Shown here one piece after another: positions 24,658 to 31,350 of a stretch of DNA of 31,350 nucleotides. The translations under genes and the position numbers were made by a program. How positions within the stretch are numbered: position 1 is the first letter of the stretch; each line of letters starts with the position of its first letter. The notes beneath the pieces were generated by a model. It saw only the letters and a program-made list of their open reading frames with translations. It had not been told where the DNA came from and did not search any database. Source of the DNA: Colivivens sp964537205 (GTDB lineage: Bacteria > Bacteroidota > Bacteroidia > Bacteroidales > Bacteroidaceae). Where the stretch lies: contig CAZHZH010000025.1 of assembly GCA_964537205.1 (NCBI GenBank), positions 1 to 31,350 of the forward strand, given 5' to 3'.

Positions 24658-26190
24658 ATGATGAAAAAAATTACGACACAGGTAGTTATCACAAGGTTGT
24701 CGGAATATATGGAATTAAGAAGGGAAACCGCGGATAAATTCGTCAAAGCTTTCGAAAAGACGATTTTGGAAGGCGTGAAGCGTGACGGATCAGTGACGGT
24801 GGACGGCATAGGAACATTCAAACTTGTCGCCGTGGCGGACAGAGGCAGTGTGGACGTTAACACGGGGGAGCGTATCGTTATTCCGGGTTACAACAAGCTT
24901 GGCTTTACTCCTGATGAAAGAATTGTTTCCATGTTGAATGTAGCAGATGTGAGCAAGTCAGACCAAAAATCTGCCCCAAGAAAAAAATCCAAGAAAGCGG
25001 CCAAGTCTGATGAGACGGCTCCTGCCGAAGAGTCCGTCGCTTCAAGTACGAACTTTGAGAGTGTCGTCGTGTCTGATGAGGTAACTCCTGCCGAGGAGCC
25101 TGCGGCCGTAAGTACGAACTTCGAGAGTGCCGTCGAGTCTGATGAAACGACTCCTGCCGAGGAGCCTGTAGCCGCAAGTACGAACTCCGAGAGTGCCGCC
25201 GAGTCTGATGAGGCGACTCCTGCCGAAGAACCTGCAGCCGCAAGTTCGAACTCCGAGAGTGCCACTGAGTTTGATGAGGCAACACCTGCCGAAGAGCCGG
25301 CAGCCGCAAGTACGAACTCCGAGAGTGCCGCCGAGTTTGATGAGGCAACACCTGCCGAAGAGCCGGCAGCTGAAAGTACGAACTCTGAGAGTGCGACAAA
25401 GTCTGATGAGGCGACACCTGCCGAAGAGTTGGCAGCCACACGTAAGAAATCCAGACGTAGAAAACATAATGAGGAGCCAAAGGATAATACGAAAGTCTCG
25501 AACAAGACGAGAAAACGTAAAAACGGGACTTCTGGAGCGGCACTGGGAAAAGTGGACAGGAGAGGAAGTTGGTCGGCGGCTCATTCGGCGTTTTTAAAGC
25601 AAGCCTATGAGGAAAAAATCCGCAGGGAGGAGGAGCAATTGCTCGCCGAACAGATTAACCTTGAGAAGGAGATAGAACGTTTCAATGCCTTGACTATACA
25701 ACTTAATGCGGCCGAAGAATCACTCAGGAAAGCTAAAGAGGAGTATGCGGAAGCAAAACGCAAAGAAGCCCTCATTGATGAACAAATCAAGAACCTGCAA
25801 GCTCGGATGGAAGCTAATGGAGAATTGGATGACGACGGACCATTTATGCGCTTCTTGCTCAAAATCCCATGGTGGGGCTATGTGGTTGTATTCGCCATTC
25901 TGTTTCTTCTTCTGGTGTATGTATCATTGCCGTTGCTGGGGTATGGCGAAGAAAAATCAAGTAGATGGGACGATATTTTCCCATATGAGCATAATGACAA
26001 ATCGACGTGGAAGGAGCCAAAGTTCGAAATCCATATGCCAAAGCAGCATGTTTTGAAGAAAGGAGAAACCCTGACTTCAATATCGGAGAAATATTATGGA
26101 ACGCCAGACTCGATGGGGGCAATATGGCGGTTGAACAAGTTCCCGGATCCCAACAACATTCCTATAGGCACGTCTATTAAGCTACCATAG
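24658..26190 (+). CDS. HU domain - repeat - coiled coil - transmembrane - LysM protein
   Basis: A 510-residue protein with an unusual build. Residues ~3-95 are an HU-like fold (TRLSEYMELRRETADKFVKA, then VDGIGTFKL, ending IPGYNKLGFTPDERIVSML). Residues ~105-116 are lysine-rich. Residues 117-~262 are six full and one partial 22-residue acidic Ala/Glu/Ser repeats, with a second basic patch after them (RKKSRRRK). Residues ~316-389 form a charged coiled coil, ~397-430 one transmembrane segment (PWWGYVVVFAILFLLLVYV), and 464-510 a LysM domain (LKKGETLTSISEKYYG, then IPIGTSIKLP). Topology is probably N-in/C-out, so the HU part faces DNA and the LysM part faces peptidoglycan. HU-TM-SPOR proteins are known in Bacteroidota; this is the LysM version. 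Function as a nucleoid-to-wall tether is inferred. Confidence 0.85.
   Translation: MMKKITTQVVITRLSEYMELRRETADKFVKAFEKTILEGVKRDGSVTVDGIGTFKLVAVADRGSVDVNTGERIVIPGYNKLGFTPDERIVSMLNVADVSKSDQKSAPRKKSKKAAKSDETAPAEESVASSTNFESVVVSDEVTPAEEPAAVSTNFESAVESDETTPAEEPVAASTNSESAAESDEATPAEEPAAASSNSESATEFDEATPAEEPAAASTNSESAAEFDEATPAEEPAAESTNSESATKSDEATPAEELAATRKKSRRRKHNEEPKDNTKVSNKTRKRKNGTSGAALGKVDRRGSWSAAHSAFLKQAYEEKIRREEEQLLAEQINLEKEIERFNALTIQLNAAEESLRKAKEEYAEAKRKEALIDEQIKNLQARMEANGELDDDGPFMRFLLKIPWWGYVVVFAILFLLLVYVSLPLLGYGEEKSSRWDDIFPYEHNDKSTWKEPKFEIHMPKQHVLKKGETLTSISEKYYGTPDSMGAIWRLNKFPDPNNIPIGTSIKLP
25006..25440 (+). repeat. In-frame 66-bp tandem repeats in the HU/LysM gene
   Basis: Units begin at 25006, 25072, 25138, 25204, 25270, 25336 and a partial at 25402. 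Each encodes a 22-residue unit of the form SDEATPAEEPAAASTNSESA. Several copies differ by only a few bases, so the array could expand or contract by whole codons. Its composition leaves other frames open on both strands, which explains the long overlapping frames there. Confidence 0.9.
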
Positions 26191-26266
26191 TTGATAGCCT
26201 GTACCAAATAGGGCAACCCAGCTGGAATTTCTGACGGGCATTTTGAACGTAATAATATATATAATG

Positions 26267-26305
26267 AGGAGCTATATGTGGCATTGATGCCGACTTATAG
26301 TTCCT
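26267..26305. terminator. Stem-loop after the HU/LysM gene
   Basis: AGGA/TCCT, CTATA/TATAG and GGCA/TGCC are nested around a TTGA loop, giving an interrupted stem about 77 bases after the stop at 26190. No T-run follows. It may end the ftsY-HU transcript or be a processed 3' structure. The remaining gap 26191-26441 is AT-rich and holds only the moxR promoter. Confidence 0.35.
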
Positions 26306-26396
26306 TATGCTGTATATTAGAATTAAAGACTCTTAAAAAGCAATATAACGAACATAAAATTATTTAATAAAAAGTACTGCTATCAATGGAATGTGC

Positions 26397-26404
26397 TATT
26401 TTTG
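26397..26404 (+). promoter_or_regulatory. -7 box of the moxR-bat operon
   Basis: TATTTTTG matches TAnnTTTG and lies 37 bases before the moxR ATG. No good -33 TTTG is visible, so confidence is moderate. Confidence 0.5.
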
Positions 26405-26441
26405 CTTTTGAAAATAACAAATAAACAGATATAATAGTTTT

Positions 26442-27437
26442 ATGGCAGATGTTGTAGATATTCGCGAGTTGAACGAACGTATTGAAAGACAGAGTTCCTT
26501 CGTCACCAACCTTGTGACAGGAATGGACCAGGTTATTGTCGGGCAAAAGCATCTTATAGACTCTCTCTTGATTGGATTGCTTTCAGACGGACACGTGCTA
26601 TTGGAAGGTGTTCCTGGCCTTGCGAAAACAAAAGCTATACGTACGTTGGCATCGCTCATTGACGCAAAATTCAGTAGAATCCAATTCACACCAGACCTCC
26701 TTCCAGCCGATGTCATCGGTACAATGATATATAGTCAGAAGGACGGACAGTTTGTGGCAAAACAAGGACCTGTGTTCGCCAACTTCGTGCTGGCTGATGA
26801 AATAAACCGCGCGCCGGCAAAAGTACAAAGCGCCTTGCTCGAAGCCATGCAGGAACGCCAGGTGACCATCAGTACGACCACATTCGAGTTGCCTAAACCT
26901 TTCCTGGTACTCGCAACGCAAAACCCTATAGAACAAGAGGGAACATATCCTCTTCCGGAGGCGCAGGTCGACCGTTTCATGCTCAAGGTTGTGATAGACT
27001 ACCCGAAGATAGAGGAAGAGAAGAAAATCATACGTCAGAACATAACAGGCGAAGAGGCGAAGATCAAACCCATTATGGGGACGGCGGATATTGAAGCGGC
27101 GCGCAAGGTCGTGCGTGACGTATATATCGATGAGAAGATAGAGCAATATATAGCCGACATCGTATTCGCTACACGTTATCCTGAAAAATACAACTTGAAA
27201 GAACTGAAGGGGCTGATCGCGTTCGGAGGCTCTCCTCGCGCGTCGATTAATCTTGCCCTCGCTTCACGTGCGTACGCGTTCATAAAACATCGTGGATATG
27301 TCATCCCTGAGGATGTGCGCGCCATTGCGCATGATGTGCTGCGTCATCGTATCGGACTTACATACGAGGCGGAAGCAAGCAATGTCACTTCTGAGGAGAT
27401 TGTAAGCAAGATACTGAACAAAGTAGAAGTACCATAA
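26442..27437 (+). CDS. moxR: MoxR-family AAA+ ATPase
   Basis: A 331-residue MoxR ATPase, a chaperone-like AAA+ protein that typically remodels VWA-domain partners. The Walker A is LEGVPGLAKTKAIR (~residues 52-65), the Walker B VLADEINRAPAKVQS (~115-129), followed by LLEAMQERQVTI and the sensor segment LATQNPIEQEGTYPLPEAQ. SPRASINLALASRAYA is the family-typical lid region. It heads an operon of a DUF58 protein, a BatD-like protein and two VWA proteins, the expected partner set. Spacing to the DUF58 gene is 30 bp. Confidence 0.95.
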   Translation: MADVVDIRELNERIERQSSFVTNLVTGMDQVIVGQKHLIDSLLIGLLSDGHVLLEGVPGLAKTKAIRTLASLIDAKFSRIQFTPDLLPADVIGTMIYSQKDGQFVAKQGPVFANFVLADEINRAPAKVQSALLEAMQERQVTISTTTFELPKPFLVLATQNPIEQEGTYPLPEAQVDRFMLKVVIDYPKIEEEKKIIRQNITGEEAKIKPIMGTADIEAARKVVRDVYIDEKIEQYIADIVFATRYPEKYNLKELKGLIAFGGSPRASINLALASRAYAFIKHRGYVIPEDVRAIAHDVLRHRIGLTYEAEASNVTSEEIVSKILNKVEVP

Positions 27438-27467
27438 GGGGTGCATAACTATAAAAGCGTTGAATGA

Positions 27468-28337
27468 ATGGAGACTTCAGAACTGCTTAGTCAAGTCAGG
27501 AAAATTGAAATTAAGACTCGTGGACTCTCCAATAATATTTTTGCAGGCGAGTACCACTCAGCGTTTAAGGGAAGGGGAATGGCTTTCTCTGAAGTGCGTG
27601 AATACCAATATGGTGATGACGTACGAGACATTGACTGGAATGTTACCGCCCGATTCGGCAAGCCATACGTCAAGGTGTTCGAGGAGGAACGTGAACTGAC
27701 CGTAATCTTGATGGTCGATGTCTCCGGAAGTCTTGATTTTGGTACTGTCGGTAGCACAAAGCGTCAAGTCGTTACAGAAATAGCCGCGACACTCGCGTTC
27801 TCCGCAATAGAGAACAATGATAAAATAGGTGTGATATTCTTCTCTGACAGAATTGAGAAGTTCATTCCTCCCAAGAAGGGACGCAAGCATATATTGCTCA
27901 TTATTCGTGAACTGCTCAGTCTCGAACCTCAAAGTGAACGGACTGATATAGGCCAGGCTGTCGAATTCATGACAAATGCGATAAAGAAACGTTGTACTGT
28001 GTTCTTACTCAGCGATTTTTACAACCACAAGGATTTCCAACAGCAATTGACTATAGCCAATCGCAGGCATGACGTTGTCGCCATTCAGGTGTATGACCAA
28101 CGTATGACGGAACTGCCGCAGGTAGGCTTGATAAAACTTAGGGATGCTGAAACCGGAGAGGACGTATATGTTGATACTTCGTCATCGGCTGTCAGACGCA
28201 CTCATCGTGAATGGTGGATACAGCATCAGGCGTCTCTGAGTACTACGTTCACAAAGTCTAACGTGGACAATATTTCCGTTCGAACGGACGAGGACTATGT
28301 AAAGTCGCTTATGAACTTGTTTAGAAGGAGGAGCTGA
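27468..28337 (+). CDS. DUF58 (VWA-like) protein of the Bat operon
   Basis: A 289-residue cytoplasmic DUF58 protein. The hallmark segment GMAFSEVREYQYGDDVRDID precedes WNVTARFGKPYVKVFEEERE (residues ~37-76), then a VWA-like core starts with LMVDVSGSLDFG (~81-92, a MIDAS-like DxSxS). It ends in MNLFRRRS. Probably a MoxR partner. Its last bases contain AAGGAGG (28325-28331), which serves as a Shine-Dalgarno for the next gene, and the stop TGA shares one base with the next ATG, so translation is coupled. Confidence 0.93.
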   Translation: METSELLSQVRKIEIKTRGLSNNIFAGEYHSAFKGRGMAFSEVREYQYGDDVRDIDWNVTARFGKPYVKVFEEERELTVILMVDVSGSLDFGTVGSTKRQVVTEIAATLAFSAIENNDKIGVIFFSDRIEKFIPPKKGRKHILLIIRELLSLEPQSERTDIGQAVEFMTNAIKKRCTVFLLSDFYNHKDFQQQLTIANRRHDVVAIQVYDQRMTELPQVGLIKLRDAETGEDVYVDTSSSAVRRTHREWWIQHQASLSTTFTKSNVDNISVRTDEDYVKSLMNLFRRRS

Positions 28338-29413
28338 TGAAAACCAAATTATTCGCAGTAGCTATTTGTATGTTGGCTTCCTCTTTTGGGAGAATCAACG
28401 CCCAAGTAACGGTAGACGCCAAGATCGATTCTACGAAGATCTTTATAGGGCAGCAGGTCGGAATTACGTTGGAAGTGAGTGCCGATGCGGGGAAAAACGT
28501 GGAGTTCGCACATTATGATTCCTTACAGCAGATCATTCCTGGATTGGAATTCTTGCAATCTGGGGATCCTGACACGGAAATGCTTAATGGCGGCAAACGC
28601 ATTGTACTGACAAAAAGGTATATAGTCACTTCGTTTGATTCCGCGCTTTACTATATTCCTCCAATGGAGGTCAGCGTCAACGGAAAGGTGTACAACTCGA
28701 ACAATCTGGCTCTTAAGGTGGTCACGTTTAATGTTGATACGACCCAGGTGGATAGTATCTTTGGATTTAAACCTGAAATGAAACCGCAGTTCAGTTGGGA
28801 TGATTGGATCCCTGTCATGTTGTTAGGAGGAGCCTTGCTGGTGCTGATCGCCTTGTTGGTATATGTGTTCATCCGTCTCGTCACCAATAAGCCGATAATC
28901 CACCGTGTCAGATTCCGCCAGCATATTGCGCCTCACAAGCTCGCCATGCAAAAGATCGCCCACATAAAGGAGGAGAACCTTGTGCAGAGTGAGAATTCAA
29001 AAGAGTATTATACTCAGTTGACCGATGTGTTGAGGCAATATATTTCGGAACGGTTTGGATTTAATGCGATGGAATTGACATCAACTGAAATCATTCAGCG
29101 TTTGCAGGCGGAAAATGACAATGAGGCGTTGAAGGAACTGCAGGACTTGTTTAAGACTGCCGATTTGGTGAAGTTCGCCAAATATACGACGCTTATAAAT
29201 GAAAATGACCGCAATTTGGTAACTGCTGTTGAGTATATAAACCAAACCAAGATAGAAGAAGAGCCTAAGCAGCCTCCTAAGGAAATCATTGTTGAGGAAA
29301 AACGCTCCAAGGTGAGGAAGACGATTTTAATTGTCTGCATTGCCGTGGCCATTATAGCGATTATGGTGGTTATAGGCTTCCTCGCATATAGGTTGTATTA
29401 TCTTTGGATATAA
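28337..29413 (+). CDS. BatD-like / DUF4381-like membrane protein
   Basis: A 358-residue membrane protein with a signal peptide (residues 1-22, ending INAQ), an exported beta-rich domain of BatD type (~23-150; VDAKIDSTKIFIGQQVGITLEV), a transmembrane segment (~157-182), a cytoplasmic helical domain (~185-310; EYYTQLTDVLRQYISERFG, as in DUF4381 proteins) and a second transmembrane helix near the C-terminus (~330-355). Such proteins lie between DUF58 and VWA genes in Bacteroidota Bat operons, and probably scaffold the VWA proteins at the inner membrane (inference). Confidence 0.8.
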   Translation: MKTKLFAVAICMLASSFGRINAQVTVDAKIDSTKIFIGQQVGITLEVSADAGKNVEFAHYDSLQQIIPGLEFLQSGDPDTEMLNGGKRIVLTKRYIVTSFDSALYYIPPMEVSVNGKVYNSNNLALKVVTFNVDTTQVDSIFGFKPEMKPQFSWDDWIPVMLLGGALLVLIALLVYVFIRLVTNKPIIHRVRFRQHIAPHKLAMQKIAHIKEENLVQSENSKEYYTQLTDVLRQYISERFGFNAMELTSTEIIQRLQAENDNEALKELQDLFKTADLVKFAKYTTLINENDRNLVTAVEYINQTKIEEEPKQPPKEIIVEEKRSKVRKTILIVCIAVAIIAIMVVIGFLAYRLYYLWI

Positions 29414-29427
29414 AATCAGACTGTACT

Positions 29428-30417
29428 ATGGTATTTGCGAATCCATATTTTTTCATACTTCTTGCGGTACTGATACCTTATATTATATGGTACATACTGA
29501 GACATAAAAAAAGCGAGCCGACACTGCGTATGCCGGAGGCTGGCAGATACAAGAATCTGCCGAAATCTTTCAGATGTTATTTCATTCATGTACCGTTTGT
29601 GTTGCGTGTGTTGCTGATTGTCCTTGTGGTATGCATATTGGCCCGCCCGCAGAGCAAGCACTCATGGAGTGATACCGATGTGGAAGGTATCGATATCATG
29701 CTTGCCGTCGATGTGTCGACAAGTATGCTCGCCCAGGATTTCAAACCCAACCGTGTGGAGGCATTACGCGAGATTGCCGAGCGATTTGTGGAAAAGAGAG
29801 TTAACGACAATATCGGACTGACCTTCTTCGCAGGTGAAGCTTACACTCAATGTCCCCTCACAACCGACCACGCTACGTTGATGAACCTATATAATAGCGC
29901 CGACACGCAGATGGCCGCCAATGGAACAATAGACGACGGAACTGCCATCGGTGATGGTATCATGAACGCATTGCTTCGATTACGTGAGAGTAAGGCAAAA
30001 TCTAAGGTCATCATACTGCTTACCGATGGTGTGAACAACGCAGGTAACATCTCACCTGTAACTGCCGCCGAGATAGCTAAACGGCAAAAGGTCCGTATTT
30101 ATACCATTGGTATAGGTACGACGGGAATGGCTCCTTATCCATTGCCGACGGGAGGCACCATAAAATTGCCAGTGGAAATTGATGAGGCTACAATGAGACA
30201 AGTGTCTAAGGAAACTGGCGGGCAATATTTCCGTGCGAAGCGCAATGCTGAGCTCGATGCCATATATAATGATATTGACAAGATGGAACGCACTAAATTT
30301 AGTGTGCGTCAGTATAGTAAAAGAGGCGAGTTGTTTGAACCATTTGCTTTGGCCGCCTTGTGTGTGTTGCTAATGGAGCTGTTTGTACGAATGGTGGTTC
30401 TACGCAGGCTCCCATAG
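29428..30417 (+). CDS. batA: BatA, membrane-anchored VWA protein
   Basis: A 329-residue Bacteroides-aerotolerance-type protein. The start MVFANPYFFILLAVLIP (ATG 29428) is preferred over an in-frame ATG at 29404 because BatA proteins typically begin with an FANP segment and because it avoids a 10-bp overlap with the previous gene. Two N-terminal membrane helices (~5-25 and ~55-75) are followed by a VWA domain with MIDAS AVDVSTSM (~residue 93), TTDHAT and LLTDGVNNAG, and a C-terminal membrane helix (FALAALCVLLMELFVRMVV). Bat proteins were linked to aerotolerance and envelope stress in Bacteroides; their biochemical role is unsettled. Confidence 0.9.
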   Translation: MVFANPYFFILLAVLIPYIIWYILRHKKSEPTLRMPEAGRYKNLPKSFRCYFIHVPFVLRVLLIVLVVCILARPQSKHSWSDTDVEGIDIMLAVDVSTSMLAQDFKPNRVEALREIAERFVEKRVNDNIGLTFFAGEAYTQCPLTTDHATLMNLYNSADTQMAANGTIDDGTAIGDGIMNALLRLRESKAKSKVIILLTDGVNNAGNISPVTAAEIAKRQKVRIYTIGIGTTGMAPYPLPTGGTIKLPVEIDEATMRQVSKETGGQYFRAKRNAELDAIYNDIDKMERTKFSVRQYSKRGELFEPFALAALCVLLMELFVRMVVLRRLP

Positions 30418-30455
30418 TGTGGACGAAAATGTACAATTGAAAATGTTTATACGAG

Positions 30456-31350
30456 ATGTTTAGATTTGCACATCCTATATATTTGTATCTCTTGATACTC
30501 ATTCCTGTATGCGTCGCCATGTTCGTATGGTTGAGGCATCAAAGGATTGTGAGGCTAAAAAAATTCGGGAACTTGCGGCTGCTTGATCATTTGATGCCAG
30601 ATGTTTCTGCCGCGCGACCTGTAATCAAGTTCTCATTAATGATGATTGCGCTCGCGCTTATCATATTCATATTGGCCCGTCCACAGTATGGTATGCGTAA
30701 CGAGGAATACAAGCGGTCGGGGATAGAGGCTATTATTGCCGTTGATGTTTCAAACTCCATGTTATGTCAGGACATCTCTCCAAGCCGTTTGGAAAAGGCC
30801 AAGATGATTGTCAGCAAGCTCATCGACCAACTCGACGAGGATCGGCTTGGCTTGGTAGCGTTCGCCGGCACTTCTGTAACCCTTCTGCCAATCACCTCGG
30901 ATTATGTGTCGGCAAAGATGTTCCTTGATCAACTTGATCCTAAGACTATATCATTGCAGGGAACCGATTTGGGCGAAGCGATCAACAAGGCTGTCGCCGG
31001 GTTCAATATGAAGTCAACGGCAGGAAAGGCTTTAATCCTTATAACCGACGCTGAAGACAATGAGGAAGGAGCCGTTGAAGCCGCAAGGGCGGCAAAAGAA
31101 AAAGGTATACGTATATTTGTACTGTCAATCGGTACTCCGCAAGGAGGTCCTATCCCTTTGGGAAATAATCAGTTTAAGAAGGACAAGGATGGAAATGTGG
31201 TTACTACGAAGTTGAATGAGTCCGTAGGCAAGGAAATCGCAAAGACGGGCAATGGCGTGTATATGCATGTAGATCGTACTGATGAAGCGCAATCACTGCT
31301 GGAAAGTGAAATCGCCAAGATGCAGAAAGAAGATTTTACCACTTCGATGT
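30456..31350 (+). CDS. batB: BatB, VWA protein (runs off the window end)
   Basis: The open frame starts MFRFAHPIYLYLLILIPV at 30456, 38 bp after batA, and stays open for 298 codons to the last base, so the 3' end is missing. N-terminal membrane helices (~8-25 and ~60-78, FSLMMIALALIIFILARP) precede a VWA domain with MIDAS AVDVSNSM (~residue 97), FAGTSVTLLPITSDY, and LITDAEDNEEGA. This is the usual batA-batB tandem; the two share the overall plan but differ in sequence. The complete protein would probably end shortly beyond the window. Confidence 0.92.
   Translation, partial: MFRFAHPIYLYLLILIPVCVAMFVWLRHQRIVRLKKFGNLRLLDHLMPDVSAARPVIKFSLMMIALALIIFILARPQYGMRNEEYKRSGIEAIIAVDVSNSMLCQDISPSRLEKAKMIVSKLIDQLDEDRLGLVAFAGTSVTLLPITSDYVSAKMFLDQLDPKTISLQGTDLGEAINKAVAGFNMKSTAGKALILITDAEDNEEGAVEAARAAKEKGIRIFVLSIGTPQGGPIPLGNNQFKKDKDGNVVTTKLNESVGKEIAKTGNGVYMHVDRTDEAQSLLESEIAKMQKEDFTTSM

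Noticed and set aside
24888..25597. Several long overlapping frames on both strands across the repeat region
   Set aside because: They are a by-product of the 66-bp in-frame repeats. The plus-strand frame from 24658 has recognisable HU and LysM ends, while the others show low-complexity sequence with no domain.

Overview
The window looks like a chromosomal segment of a gut-type Bacteroidales (Prevotellaceae- or Muribaculaceae-like; species not determinable from the sequence alone). The reasons are the promoters of Bacteroidota type (TAnnTTTG -7 boxes in front of most transcription units), the gene order rpmB-rpmG-DUF4295-ftsY-rimO, a moxR/DUF58/Bat operon, a TPP-riboswitch-controlled TonB receptor with PnuT, and secreted GH78 and GH30-like enzymes. 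Most of the window is coherent, intact chromosome. No tRNA, rRNA, CRISPR array, transposase or phage gene was seen.

Layout. 1-273: intergenic, rich in palindromes, including a 116-bp foldback element. 274-1482 (-): MalY/PatB aminotransferase, divergent from a carbohydrate block (1645-7517, +) with a modular GH30-like enzyme ending in a dockerin-like module, three 77-bp tandem repeats, and a GH78 alpha-L-rhamnosidase. 7656-10789 (+): thiamin uptake unit (TPP riboswitch, TonB receptor, PnuT). 10830-16402 (-): three-gene RND efflux operon (adaptor, pump, TolC-like channel), divergent from an AraC-type regulator (16637-17524, +) across a spacer holding two direct repeats that look like operator sites. 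17575-18775 (+): an AAA+ ATPase preceded by a perfect 19-bp-arm palindrome that contains its -33 box. 18776-19114: intergenic with hairpins and a second copy of one palindrome. 19115-21025 (-): secreted CocE-type hydrolase. 21130-21878 (+): L28, L33 and a 50-aa DUF4295 protein, closed by a clear terminator. 21979-26190 (+): ftsY, rimO, an HU-like gene and a striking membrane-spanning HU/LysM protein. 26397 to the window end (+): moxR, DUF58, BatD-like, batA and batB (batB runs off the end).

How the genes work together. The thiamin unit senses TPP in its leader and makes an outer-membrane receptor plus an inner-membrane facilitator. The efflux operon encodes a complete tripartite pump, probably controlled by the divergent AraC regulator. 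The two glycosidases probably act on a rhamnose-containing glycan, but no SusC/SusD pair is present. The Bat operon combines a MoxR chaperone-like ATPase with several VWA-type proteins at the membrane. The most unusual items are the HU-repeat-coiled coil-TM-LysM protein, which could tether the nucleoid to the cell wall; the ATPase with a palindromic operator-like site; and the 77-bp tandem array that begins inside the last codons of the GH30-like gene.
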